This document shows, in pieces, positions 1-8,153 of a DNA stretch of 35,847 nucleotides (positions within the stretch are counted from its first letter, which is position 1; each line of letters opens with the position of its first letter). The notes under the pieces are model-generated. The model did no database searches, was not told where the DNA came from, and was given only the letters and a program-made list of their open reading frames with translations. The translations under genes and the position numbers were made by a program. The DNA comes from Acidimicrobiia bacterium (lineage in GTDB: Bacteria; Actinomycetota; Acidimicrobiia; Acidimicrobiales; Bin134), in NCBI GenBank assembly GCA_022821105.1, contig JAJEEH010000008.1, positions 1-35,847 on the forward strand, in the 5' to 3' direction.

Positions 1-687
1 GTCCACACCAAGCAATTGAAGTTGGCGAACTGGAGGTACCGGCGAGTCCTCGCGGTGAAAGGCCGTTACCCATTCCAATTCGCTTAGTTCGTCAAGTGTG
101 ACCTGTTCTCCGACCTTTGGGTTGTCGATGTCTACCAAAAGAACCCAACGATCCTCATAGGCCTTGAAGTGTGGAATGCCCTCGATGAGGCCCACAGGAA
201 GAACAAAGCCATCCACATTCCTCACCGCCGTTGCGGCGGTGGCAATCAATTCGTCGTTCAAAGGTCGGAACCGGAGACGAGCGTGAGGGGCTGCTGACTC
301 CAGCTCAGCCGCGATTGCACGGCCCAGCAAGAGCTGTCCGTAGTCGGACACCGCAATTGTGAACTCCCGGGTAGATCGGGCACTGTCAAAAGTTGAACGC
401 GTCTCGTAAAGACGTCCGACGTCGGCGAGCAGGACCGCAACGCGAGTCTTGAGCTGGGCGGCCAACGGGGTCAACTCGTATCGATTTCCCACCCGGACAA
501 GCAGCTCGTCATCGAACTGGCGGCGCAGCCGCTGAAGTGAGCCGGACAAAGCCGGTTGGCTGCGCAGAAGTCGGCCGGCGGCCCGGGTCACGCTCTGCTC
601 ACGCAACAGGGCGTCCAAAGCGATGAGAAGATTGAGGTCAAGGACGTTGAGATCGGTGGCCGGCTCATTGCCTTCGTCGGTTCTCAC
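1..687 (-). CDS. LysR-family transcriptional regulator (partial, C-terminus beyond window start; GTG start)
   Basis: Reverse-strand translation from GTG at 687: VRTDEGNEPATDLNVLDLNLLIALDALLREQSVTRAAGRLLRSQPALSGSLQRLRRQFDDELLVRVGNRYELTPLA..., a classic LysR HTH domain. The frame stays open to position 1. Absent from the supplied ORF list. Confidence 0.93.
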   Translation of the reverse strand, partial: MRTDEGNEPATDLNVLDLNLLIALDALLREQSVTRAAGRLLRSQPALSGSLQRLRRQFDDELLVRVGNRYELTPLAAQLKTRVAVLLADVGRLYETRSTFDSARSTREFTIAVSDYGQLLLGRAIAAELESAAPHARLRFRPLNDELIATAATAVRNVDGFVLPVGLIEGIPHFKAYEDRWVLLVDIDNPKVGEQVTLDELSELEWVTAFHREDSPVPPVRQLQLLGVD

Positions 688-845
688 CGAAATCCTCCCC
701 TATAGCTCAAACCAATGACACATATTATCAGTTTCACCTTCGCTGATGAATGCCACTTGAGTACTGTTCGCCAAGCAAAGACAAGTCAGTTTCCGCATTT
801 GCAGGGGAATGTCGAATGGCAGCAGTTGAATCGGCCCTAGTGGTG
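646..845. repeat. Direct repeat copy 1: divergent promoter region plus 5' ends of lysR and of the FAD monooxygenase
   Basis: Matches 5033-5232 at constant offset 4387, with about 6 mismatches in 200 bp counted by eye. Confidence 0.95.
727..747. promoter_or_regulatory. Candidate LysR-type operator dyad ATCAG-N11-CTGAT (copy 1)
   Basis: Interrupted dyad in the divergent intergenic region. Also present at 5114-5134. Confidence 0.4.
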
Positions 846-938
846 ACCGCTACCGGCCAGGCGCACGGCATCCACGACGCACTCGGCGGCCACGAGCAGT
901 ACATGACAGCACTCGAGTCGCTCCTCGCCGCCCTGTGA
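816..938 (+). pseudogene. Chimeric 40-aa ORF: first ~10 residues of the FAD monooxygenase fused to an unrelated C-terminal tail
   Basis: MAAVESALVV matches MAAVETALVV of the 5203 gene, then diverges to TATGQAHGIHDALGGHEQYMTALESLLAAL*. Confidence 0.7.
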
Positions 939-978
939 TCACTTCGAACGACCGATGTATCGCGAATCGAGGACAACG

Positions 979-2028
979 ATGACCATGCCCACCGAGCTCC
1001 CGACCAACCAGTGGTTCGTCATCGCCTCCGTCGACGAGCTCGGTGACGGCCCGCTGGCACGCACCGTGTGCGGCGAGAACGTCGTCCTGTTCCGGGACGC
1101 CGAGGGAACGCTGGCGGCGCTCGTCGACCGATGCCCTCATCGGAATTACCCCCTGTCACTCGGCCAGGTCTTCGATGGGCAGCTGCAATGCGGCTACCAC
1201 GGACTGACGTTCTCGTCGTCCGGCACGTGCGTCTGGGCGCCGAACCAGTCGAGAATTCCCTCGAGCGCCTCAGTTGCGTCGTACCCCCTTTGTCAGACCG
1301 GGCCGTGGATCTGGGTGTGGATCGGGGATCCCACGCACCCAGGAGTGGCAGCGCCGCCGGTCCTTCCATGGCTCAGCGAGCCTGGCTGGGCAGTACTCCA
1401 CGGTATGGAACCGATCGCCGCTCGCTACGGGCTGTTGGTCGACAACTTGCTCGATCTTTCGCACGAGACCTTCCTCCATGCCGGCTACATCGGAACCCGC
1501 GAAGTCGCAGCGACGCCGATCGAGACCGAGGTCGATGACGCGACCGGGACCGTCAGGGTCAGCCGCCGCATGGCGGCGGTCGAGTGTCCCAAGTTCTACT
1601 CCGAGACCACGGGAATGACGTCGCCGATCGATCGCTGGCAGGACATCGAATACCGCCCGATCTGCCAGTACGTCCTGCACTCTCGGATCGCACCGGCGGG
1701 AGTCGCACCGGCCCTCGACGGCAGCGACCCCGATGCCGCTCATCTGAAGATCTTGTACGCCATCACTCCGTCCACGGCAGGAACCACCCTCGACTTCTGG
1801 GCGTTGTGTCGCAACTTCTCGGTTGACGACGAGGGGGTCGACGAGGCGATGGCCGACATGCAGCGCACGGTGGTTCTCCAGGACGTGGAAGCACTAGCGC
1901 ACGTGGAACGGGTGCTCGGGCAAAGCGATGTGGTGACCGAGGTCAGCCTGAAGATCGATTCCGGTGCGCTCGCAGCTCGACGGGTCATCGGACGCCAGCT
2001 CGAAGCCGAATCATCCACAGCGAACTGA
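979..2028 (+). CDS. Rieske non-heme iron oxygenase, VanA-like (aromatic O-demethylase/oxygenase component)
   Basis: Rieske motif CPHRNYPLSLGQVFDGQLQCGYHG; mononuclear iron motif DNLLDLSHETFLH. ORF extends upstream to 955; ATG at 979 preferred. Confidence 0.9.
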   Translation: MTMPTELPTNQWFVIASVDELGDGPLARTVCGENVVLFRDAEGTLAALVDRCPHRNYPLSLGQVFDGQLQCGYHGLTFSSSGTCVWAPNQSRIPSSASVASYPLCQTGPWIWVWIGDPTHPGVAAPPVLPWLSEPGWAVLHGMEPIAARYGLLVDNLLDLSHETFLHAGYIGTREVAATPIETEVDDATGTVRVSRRMAAVECPKFYSETTGMTSPIDRWQDIEYRPICQYVLHSRIAPAGVAPALDGSDPDAAHLKILYAITPSTAGTTLDFWALCRNFSVDDEGVDEAMADMQRTVVLQDVEALAHVERVLGQSDVVTEVSLKIDSGALAARRVIGRQLEAESSTAN

Positions 2029-2041
2029 TGCGCACGGTGCT

Positions 2042-2105
2042 CGAGCTTGGCGTCGGTGGCGCCGATGTTCTCGAAGACGGTGTTCATGTCCGCGCCCTCG
2101 GCTTC
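2042..2105 (-). pseudogene. Remnant of a cupin gene paralogous to the one at 17090-17632
   Basis: 64 bp aligned with 17314-17377 with ~6 mismatches. Minus frame reads EAEGADMNTVFENIGATDAKLE versus EAEGADMDAVFENIGATDAKLE. Confidence 0.75.
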
Positions 2106-2152
2106 AAGGGTGAAGCTGATGACCTTCAGGCTTCCATCGAAGGGGCGAGCTC

Positions 2153-3622
2153 ATGACAAACAACCGGCCGAACGTGTTGATGATCGTGGCCGACCAGCTA
2201 CGAGCCGACGCAGTGGGCGCGTTCGGTGCCGACTTCGCCAGTACGCCGAACATCGATGCCCTGGCAGAGCGAGGGACCCGCTTCACGAATTGCTTCACCC
2301 AGCATCCCGTGTGTTCGCCGAGCCGGGCGTCGTTTCTGACCGGTTGGTATCCGCACACGCGGGGACACCGCAGCCTCACCCATCTGTTGCGCCCCGACGA
2401 CCCGAATGTCTTGAAGTCGTTCAAGCAGCGTGGCTACCACGTCGTCCATGTCGGTGAGCGTGGCGACACCTGGGCACCTGGCGCCACCGAAGAGAGCTGT
2501 CACGAGTACGGCTGGGCAACGCCGCCGGACACCCCAATGATGGCCCCCAAGGGGCAGATGCATCCCGACTGGCCGATGTCGAGAGCGTTCTACATCGGCA
2601 AGGTCGACGACGAGCACGACCACGATTTCGACGAGGCGTGCACCCGAACCGCCGAGGCGTGGCTGGCCGAGCGACCTCATGACCGGCCGTGGCTGCTCTA
2701 CGTGCCCATGATCTTCCCGCACTGCCCGTTCGCGGCGACTGAGCCTTGGTACTCGATGCACGACCGCGCCGCGCTGCCGCAGCGGGCGGGGCATGTGCAG
2801 TCGGGTCACGAACCGGCGTTCATGCAGAACGTTCGCGACACCTACGGGCTCGGCCGCCTCTCCGACGAGGAGTGGCGCGAGATCGCGGCGGTCTATCACG
2901 GCATGGTCTCCCGGCTCGACTCACAGGTCGGCCGCATACTCGCAGCGGCCGGCGACGACCTCGCGAGCACCGTGGTGGTCTTCTTCAGCGACCACGGCGA
3001 GTACCTGGGGGACTACGACCTGATCGAGAAGTGGCCCTCCGGCATGCACGACTGCCTCACCCGAGATCCGCTGGTGATGGCCGGACCCGGCATCGCCGAA
3101 GGACGCGCTGTCGACGCGATGGTCGAGCTGATCGACATTGTCCCCACGCTCTACGATCTCGCTGGTTTCGAGCCCGACTACACCCATTTCGGGCGCAGCC
3201 TCGTTCCGGTGCTTCGAGATCCGGACGTCGGGCACCGGGAGTACGCGTTCACCGAGGGCGGCTTCCTCGTCGAAGAACACGGCCAGCTGGAGAACCCGGG
3301 CTTTCCGTACGACCTCAAAGGCAAGGCGCAGCACGAACGACCCGAGACGGTCGGCAAGGTGGTGGCCATCCGCTCGAAGGAGTGGACCTATGTATGGCGC
3401 CTGTACGAGCCGCCAGAGCTCTACGACCGGCGCGCCGACCCTCAGGAGCTGCACAATCTCGCAGGCCAGCCCGAGCACGCCGAGCTCGAAGCGACGCTGA
3501 GCGCCGAGCTGTTGCGGTGGATGGTCGCGACCGCCGACGTGATGCCGTGGGATGACAATCCCCGATTTCCGCAGGTCGACCTGCCTCAGCCGGCGGGCTC
3601 CCGGTCGATGGAGGCAGGATGA
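2153..3622 (+). CDS. Type I sulfatase (formylglycine-dependent), alkaline-phosphatase superfamily
   Basis: RPNVLMIVADQLRADAVG N-terminus; CSPSRASFLTG formylglycine signature; VVFFSDHGEYLGDY metal-binding motif. Confidence 0.95.
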   Translation: MTNNRPNVLMIVADQLRADAVGAFGADFASTPNIDALAERGTRFTNCFTQHPVCSPSRASFLTGWYPHTRGHRSLTHLLRPDDPNVLKSFKQRGYHVVHVGERGDTWAPGATEESCHEYGWATPPDTPMMAPKGQMHPDWPMSRAFYIGKVDDEHDHDFDEACTRTAEAWLAERPHDRPWLLYVPMIFPHCPFAATEPWYSMHDRAALPQRAGHVQSGHEPAFMQNVRDTYGLGRLSDEEWREIAAVYHGMVSRLDSQVGRILAAAGDDLASTVVVFFSDHGEYLGDYDLIEKWPSGMHDCLTRDPLVMAGPGIAEGRAVDAMVELIDIVPTLYDLAGFEPDYTHFGRSLVPVLRDPDVGHREYAFTEGGFLVEEHGQLENPGFPYDLKGKAQHERPETVGKVVAIRSKEWTYVWRLYEPPELYDRRADPQELHNLAGQPEHAELEATLSAELLRWMVATADVMPWDDNPRFPQVDLPQPAGSRSMEAG

Positions 3623-3708
3623 CTCGGCGCCCGAACATCGTCGTCGTCTTGACCGACGACCACGCTGGGCAGTCGATCGGGTGCTTGGGTGCCATGGGCT
3701 CGGTCTGA
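3619..3708 (+). pseudogene. Truncated second sulfatase (N-terminal remnant, 29 aa)
   Basis: ATGA overlap with the preceding stop; MTRRPNIVVVLTDDHAGQSIGCLGAMGSV* matches a sulfatase N-terminus and then terminates. Confidence 0.75.
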
Positions 3709-3742
3709 AGGCGCGGAACAGTCAGGACGAAGTGCGAAGACG

Positions 3743-4913
3743 ATGTGCGATGTGGTGAGTCGGGCCGTGAACAGCATGCCGGAGCGCGAACGGGGAGAGG
3801 TGCTGGCAGCGCTTGCGGAGGATGCTGCTGCGGCCGCCTCAGCGTCGCCACGCATAGCCCCGGGGTTCGAAGCGATGGCGCCGAGCGACCGCGCCGGCGG
3901 ACGAACCCGTTTAGTGACGGTCGGTGTGGCCGGTGGGCCTGTCATCAGCAATCCGAGCCGCGTCGGTGTCTGCACCGCAATCATCCATGCGGACCGCATG
4001 TATGTCGTCGATCTCGGGGTCGGCTCGCTCAACCGTTTGGCAGCACTCGGTCAGCGTGAGAACGGCGGCGATTCCAGCAACACCTTCCTGTCGCTCCGGG
4101 CACTGTTCTTCACGCACATGCACAGTGATCACTGCGTGGACTGGCCGGCCCTCTACGCCACGGGGACCATGATGGCGAACAAAGCGACCGACCCAGTTCA
4201 GGTGTTCGGTCCTGGACGCCGAGACACGCTCCCCCGAGTGTTCCCGCCGCACCGGCCCGAACCCTCGGTGATCGAGCCGGACGACCCGACGCCGGGGATC
4301 GAAGGCATGACCAGGTATCTGCGAAAGGCATTCGCGGCAGACTTCAACGATCGGGCGCGAGACAGCAACTTCAAGATTCCCGACGACTGGTTCGATGTCC
4401 ACGACATCGACCACTCGCCACACTGGACGGTCGATCCGGCTGGCATCCCGCCCCGGTTGTCGGGCCCAATCGAGGTTTGGGAGGACGGCGACGTGCGCGT
4501 GACGGCGACGCTCGTCGATCACCACCCGACGGCTCCTGCATACGGCTTCCGGTTCGACACTCCTGACGGGTCGATCGTGGTCTCCGGTGACACGACGGTT
4601 TCGGAGAATCTGATCGACCTCGCGCATGGGGCGGACTACTTTGGTGCACGAGGTCATCGATCCGGCCTTTGCCGACCGGCTCGCGTCGATTCTCCCGCCC
4701 GATGTCGGTCCGGCAGTGCGCGAACACCTGCTGACTGCGCACACCACCGTCGAGCAGGTTGGTCGAGACGTCGCCGAGCCGGCCAGCGTTCGCAACCTGG
4801 TGTTGTCCCACATCGTGCCGTCGACAACCCCGGCGGATGTGCTCGCCGCCGCTCAGGACGGCTACTCCGGGCGCCTGATCATCGGCGAGGACATGCTGGA
4901 ACTCAGTGTCTGA
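3743..4913 (+). pseudogene. Metallo-beta-lactamase-fold (RNase Z-like) hydrolase with a +1 frameshift
   Basis: THMHSDHCVDW motif in the first frame. The frame shifts at 4640-4642 (TTT where TT would keep frame). The C-terminal half continues in the 4626-4913 frame (LVHEVIDPAFADRL...NLVLSHIVPS). Start uncertain (3743 or 3875). Confidence 0.8.
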
Positions 4914-4959
4914 AGGGTCTGACGAGGATCGTCTCGCCCTGGGAGGCGGTCTGGCCGAT

Positions 4960-4973
4960 CTCCACCGGTGGAG
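4960..4973. promoter_or_regulatory. Perfect 14-bp palindrome CTCCACCGGTGGAG in the rearrangement junction
   Basis: Self-reverse-complementary; lies between the MBL stop and the lysR remnant. Confidence 0.4.
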
Positions 4974-5010
4974 CATTTCGGAGGACCGGCGGGTCTGGCG
5001 CCAGCGCCTG

Positions 5011-5075
5011 GCCCAGCAAGAGCTGTCCGTAGGTTGAGATCGGTGGCCGGCTCATTGCCTCCGTCGGTTCTCACC
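5011..5075 (-). pseudogene. lysR remnant: N-terminal codons joined to an internal lysR fragment by a 302-bp deletion
   Basis: 5011-5032 equals 322-343 and 5033 onward equals 646 onward; 344-645 are missing. Confidence 0.8.
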
Positions 5076-5232
5076 GAAATCCTCCCCTATAGCTCAAACC
5101 AATGGCACGTATTATCAGTTTCACCTTCGCTGATGAATGCCACTTGAGTACTGTTCGCCAAGCAAAGACAAGTCAGTTTTCGCATTTGCAGGGGAAAGTC
5201 GAATGGCAGCAGTTGAAACGGCCCTAGTGGTG
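5033..5232. repeat. Direct repeat copy 2 (promoter of the intact FAD monooxygenase)
   Basis: Matches 646-845. Preceded by 22 bp (5011-5032) identical to 322-343 inside lysR. Confidence 0.95.
5114..5134. promoter_or_regulatory. Candidate LysR-type operator dyad ATCAG-N11-CTGAT (copy 2)
   Basis: Same dyad as 727-747. Confidence 0.4.
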
Positions 5233-6327
5233 GGCGCGGGCAGCGCAGGATGTGTCGTCGCCACAGTCCTAGCCAGAGACGGCGTCGATGTAGACATAGT
5301 GGAAATCCAGAACGACGTGACCGCACTTGGCTCAGGTATCACCATCCAAGGCAACGCATTGCGAGTGCTCCGAGAGATCGGTGCCTGGGAAGCAGCATCA
5401 GACGCCGGCTACGCATTCGACACCACCGGGATCCGCATACCCGACGGCACCCTTGTGGCGGAACTCGATGACATCAAGACTGGTGGCCCGGATCTCCCGG
5501 CGACCCTCGGAATGGAACGGAGGCACCTAGCTGAGATTCTCGTCGACACCGCGTCGGCAGCCGGCGCAACGCTGAGTTTCGGCATGACGGTAGCCAACTT
5601 CGATGACGAAGGCGCGGGGGTTGATGTGACATTCAGCGACGGGACTAACTGCCGCTACGACCTTGTAATCGGAGCCGACGGTGTCAAGTCGACGGTGCGG
5701 GACATGATCGGGATCACTACCAGGCCCGAGCCCACCGGTATGGGAATCTTCCGAGTCTTCACGAGCCGACCAGACTCGGTAGAGCGCACCGACCTCTGTT
5801 ACGCGGGTCCCGCCTACATCGCCGGCTACTGCCCAACTGGTGAGGATTCCCTGTACGCCTACATCGTGGAACCGATGCAAGATCGCGAAGAGATGCCGCC
5901 AGAAGACCAGCTCGCCTATATGCGCGAGCTTTCCGGGGCCTACCAAGGACCGTGGGAGGACATTCGCGAGCTGATGATCGACCCAGCGACCGTCCACTAC
6001 ACCTGGTTCGAGAAAATGATCCTCGAACCGCCCTGGTGGCGCGGCCGCGTAGTCCTGATCGGCGATGCTGCCCATACCTGCCCGCCGACGATTGCGCAGG
6101 GTGCCGCACAGGCCATGGAGGACGCGTTAGTCCTAGGCGAGAGTTTGCTGGCCAACAGTGATCTCGCGTCCGCGCTCGACGCATTCATGGATCGCCGTTA
6201 CGACCGGGCCAAGACCGTGGTGGATGCGTCGGTGCAAGTGGGGCAGTGGATGATCGACGATGACCCCGACGCAGACATCCCCGGACTATTCATGCGAACG
6301 CTCGGCGCGCTATGCGAGCCGGCCTGA
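5203..6327 (+). CDS. FAD-dependent aromatic monooxygenase (group A flavoprotein hydroxylase)
   Basis: ALVVGAGSAGCVVATVLARDGVDVDIVE (GxGxxG); DLVIGADGVKSTVR; RGRVVLIGDAAHTCPPTIAQGAAQAMEDA. Confidence 0.93.
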   Translation: MAAVETALVVGAGSAGCVVATVLARDGVDVDIVEIQNDVTALGSGITIQGNALRVLREIGAWEAASDAGYAFDTTGIRIPDGTLVAELDDIKTGGPDLPATLGMERRHLAEILVDTASAAGATLSFGMTVANFDDEGAGVDVTFSDGTNCRYDLVIGADGVKSTVRDMIGITTRPEPTGMGIFRVFTSRPDSVERTDLCYAGPAYIAGYCPTGEDSLYAYIVEPMQDREEMPPEDQLAYMRELSGAYQGPWEDIRELMIDPATVHYTWFEKMILEPPWWRGRVVLIGDAAHTCPPTIAQGAAQAMEDALVLGESLLANSDLASALDAFMDRRYDRAKTVVDASVQVGQWMIDDDPDADIPGLFMRTLGALCEPA

Positions 6328-6350
6328 CCATCTCGGAGCCGGAAGTACTT

Positions 6351-7289
6351 ATGACAGAACGATTGATAACCCACCTCCGCCACGTCGACCTCGCGGTGTC
6401 CAACTACGCGGAGCAGCGGAATTTCTACCTCGACACCTGGGGCCTCAGCGAGGTCGCCACCGACGGCAACTTGTCCTATATGGCCGCAGAAGGCTCACCT
6501 GAACCCTTTGTCGTGCGGCTGCGGGAGGCCGACGACAAGCGGATCGACCTCATCAGCCTGGGCGCCGCAGATCGCGCCGCGGTCGACCGGCTCGCGTCCT
6601 TGCTCGGCAGCGCCAATGTTCAGCTGGTGACCGAGCCCAGGGATTTGACGACCTACGGCGGCGGGTACGGCTTCCGATTCTTCGACGGTGACGGACGCAC
6701 GCTCGAGGTCTGCTGCGAAGTCGAGGAGCACGAAGCCCGCGAGATCGAGCCGATGGAGGCGATCCCGCGATCGCTGTCACACGTCGTTATCAACTCGGCC
6801 GATCCGGAGAGCACGGTCGCTTGGTACATGCAGCACCTCGGAATGGCGATCAGCGACCAGCTGACGATGCCTGGCATGGGCGACCTGATGTGGTTTCTGC
6901 GTTGCAGCCCCTGGCATCACACCTTCGCGGTCGTCCGCGGCCCGCATGCGTCTCTCCATCACCTTTCATTCGAGATGCGTGGTGTGGAGGAGAACATGAT
7001 GGCGACGGGCCGGGTGATGCGGGCCGGCATCGAGCGCATCTGGGGGCCCGGCAAGCACAAGGCCGGCGACAACATGTTCAACTATTTCATCGATCCGGCT
7101 GGCAACACAATGGAGTACACGACCGAACTCGAGTTGGTGGACGAGGCCACCTGGGTACCCCACAAGTACCCGATAGTCGAGCCCATGGTCGCCGACCAAT
7201 GGGGAACCGCCAACCCAATGGGCCCCGACATTGCGCAAAAGAGCCACAACGACCCGGACCGAGGGCTCTATGTCCCTCCGCCAGTCTGA
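6351..7289 (+). CDS. VOC-superfamily / type I extradiol-like ring-cleavage dioxygenase
   Basis: Two VOC modules (LRHVDLAVSNYAEQRNFYLDTWGL; LSHVVINSADPESTVAWYMQHLGM), HASLHHLSFEM and NTMEYTTEL metal-ligand context. Confidence 0.87.
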   Translation: MTERLITHLRHVDLAVSNYAEQRNFYLDTWGLSEVATDGNLSYMAAEGSPEPFVVRLREADDKRIDLISLGAADRAAVDRLASLLGSANVQLVTEPRDLTTYGGGYGFRFFDGDGRTLEVCCEVEEHEAREIEPMEAIPRSLSHVVINSADPESTVAWYMQHLGMAISDQLTMPGMGDLMWFLRCSPWHHTFAVVRGPHASLHHLSFEMRGVEENMMATGRVMRAGIERIWGPGKHKAGDNMFNYFIDPAGNTMEYTTELELVDEATWVPHKYPIVEPMVADQWGTANPMGPDIAQKSHNDPDRGLYVPPPV

Positions 7290-7358
7290 CAAACGCCTTT
7301 CCGAGTTTCGGCATGGTGCAGACCTCTCAGTTGCGAGATTCCCCATCGAAAGGAATTG

Positions 7359-8153
7359 ATGGCTCCCACGCAAGTTCCCATGTCCAAGCGCTTCGAAGGT
7401 CGATCTGTTCTCGTTACGGGGGCAGGCACCGGCTTCGGTGCCGAGATTGCCGTGCGGGCCGCCCAGGAGGGGGCCCGGGTCGTCGGCGTGCACTACCGGA
7501 ACTCGATGGAGGGCGCTAAGCGCACCGTTGAGCGGGTACAGGCGACAGGCAGTTCTGCGCTGCTCCTGCAAGCCGATATCTCGGATTGGAATCAGGTTCG
7601 GGCCATGGCGGAGAGGTCCTTTGCTGAGATCGAGACCGTCGACACCCTGGTCAACAACGTGGGTGATGTGGCCCGAGAGCAGATGTCCTGGCGCGATGTC
7701 ACTGAAGCCTCGATCGATCACGTCATCGACGTCGATGTGAAGGGAACGATGTTCTGCATTCATGAGTTTGGTACGCGGATGCTCGAACAAGGCCACGGCA
7801 ACATAGTCAACATCGGGTCGACGGTCGTGGTTCGCGGCAGCGCTCGAGCTCCGCAGTACGCCGCGGCCAAATATGCCTTGATCGGGCTCACAAAGTCCTA
7901 CGCCCATGCGTTTGCCCCCACCGTCCGTATCAACACTTTCGCCCCGGGCTTCATCGAGACCGAAGCAACTCTCGGCCGAGAGGACTGGAAGAGCGGTCGA
8001 GCGGAGGAACTGCGCTCCATGACCCCCATGAACCACATCCCAGGGCCAGCCGAGATTGCTGGGGCTGCGCTGTTCCTCGCCACCGACGACGCCAACCACA
8101 TTACGGGCGCGTACATGCTGGCTGATGGAGGCTTCAACATGGTGGGTGCGTAG
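7359..8153 (+). CDS. SDR-family NAD(P)-dependent oxidoreductase
   Basis: VLVTGAGTGFGAEIA cofactor motif, NNVGD, YAAAKYALIGLTKS catalytic YxxxK. Confidence 0.93.
   Translation: MAPTQVPMSKRFEGRSVLVTGAGTGFGAEIAVRAAQEGARVVGVHYRNSMEGAKRTVERVQATGSSALLLQADISDWNQVRAMAERSFAEIETVDTLVNNVGDVAREQMSWRDVTEASIDHVIDVDVKGTMFCIHEFGTRMLEQGHGNIVNIGSTVVVRGSARAPQYAAAKYALIGLTKSYAHAFAPTVRINTFAPGFIETEATLGREDWKSGRAEELRSMTPMNHIPGPAEIAGAALFLATDDANHITGAYMLADGGFNMVGA

Noticed and set aside
750-815. Upstream extension MPLEYCSPSKDKSV... of the small ORF (and at 5137)
   Set aside because: Open frame through the promoter/leader; the ATG at 816/5203 follows an AGGGGAA ribosome-binding-like sequence and starts the flavoprotein domain.
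3911-4813. 300-aa minus ORF over the MBL gene
   Set aside because: Antisense to an MBL gene with clear catalytic motifs; no recognisable domain.
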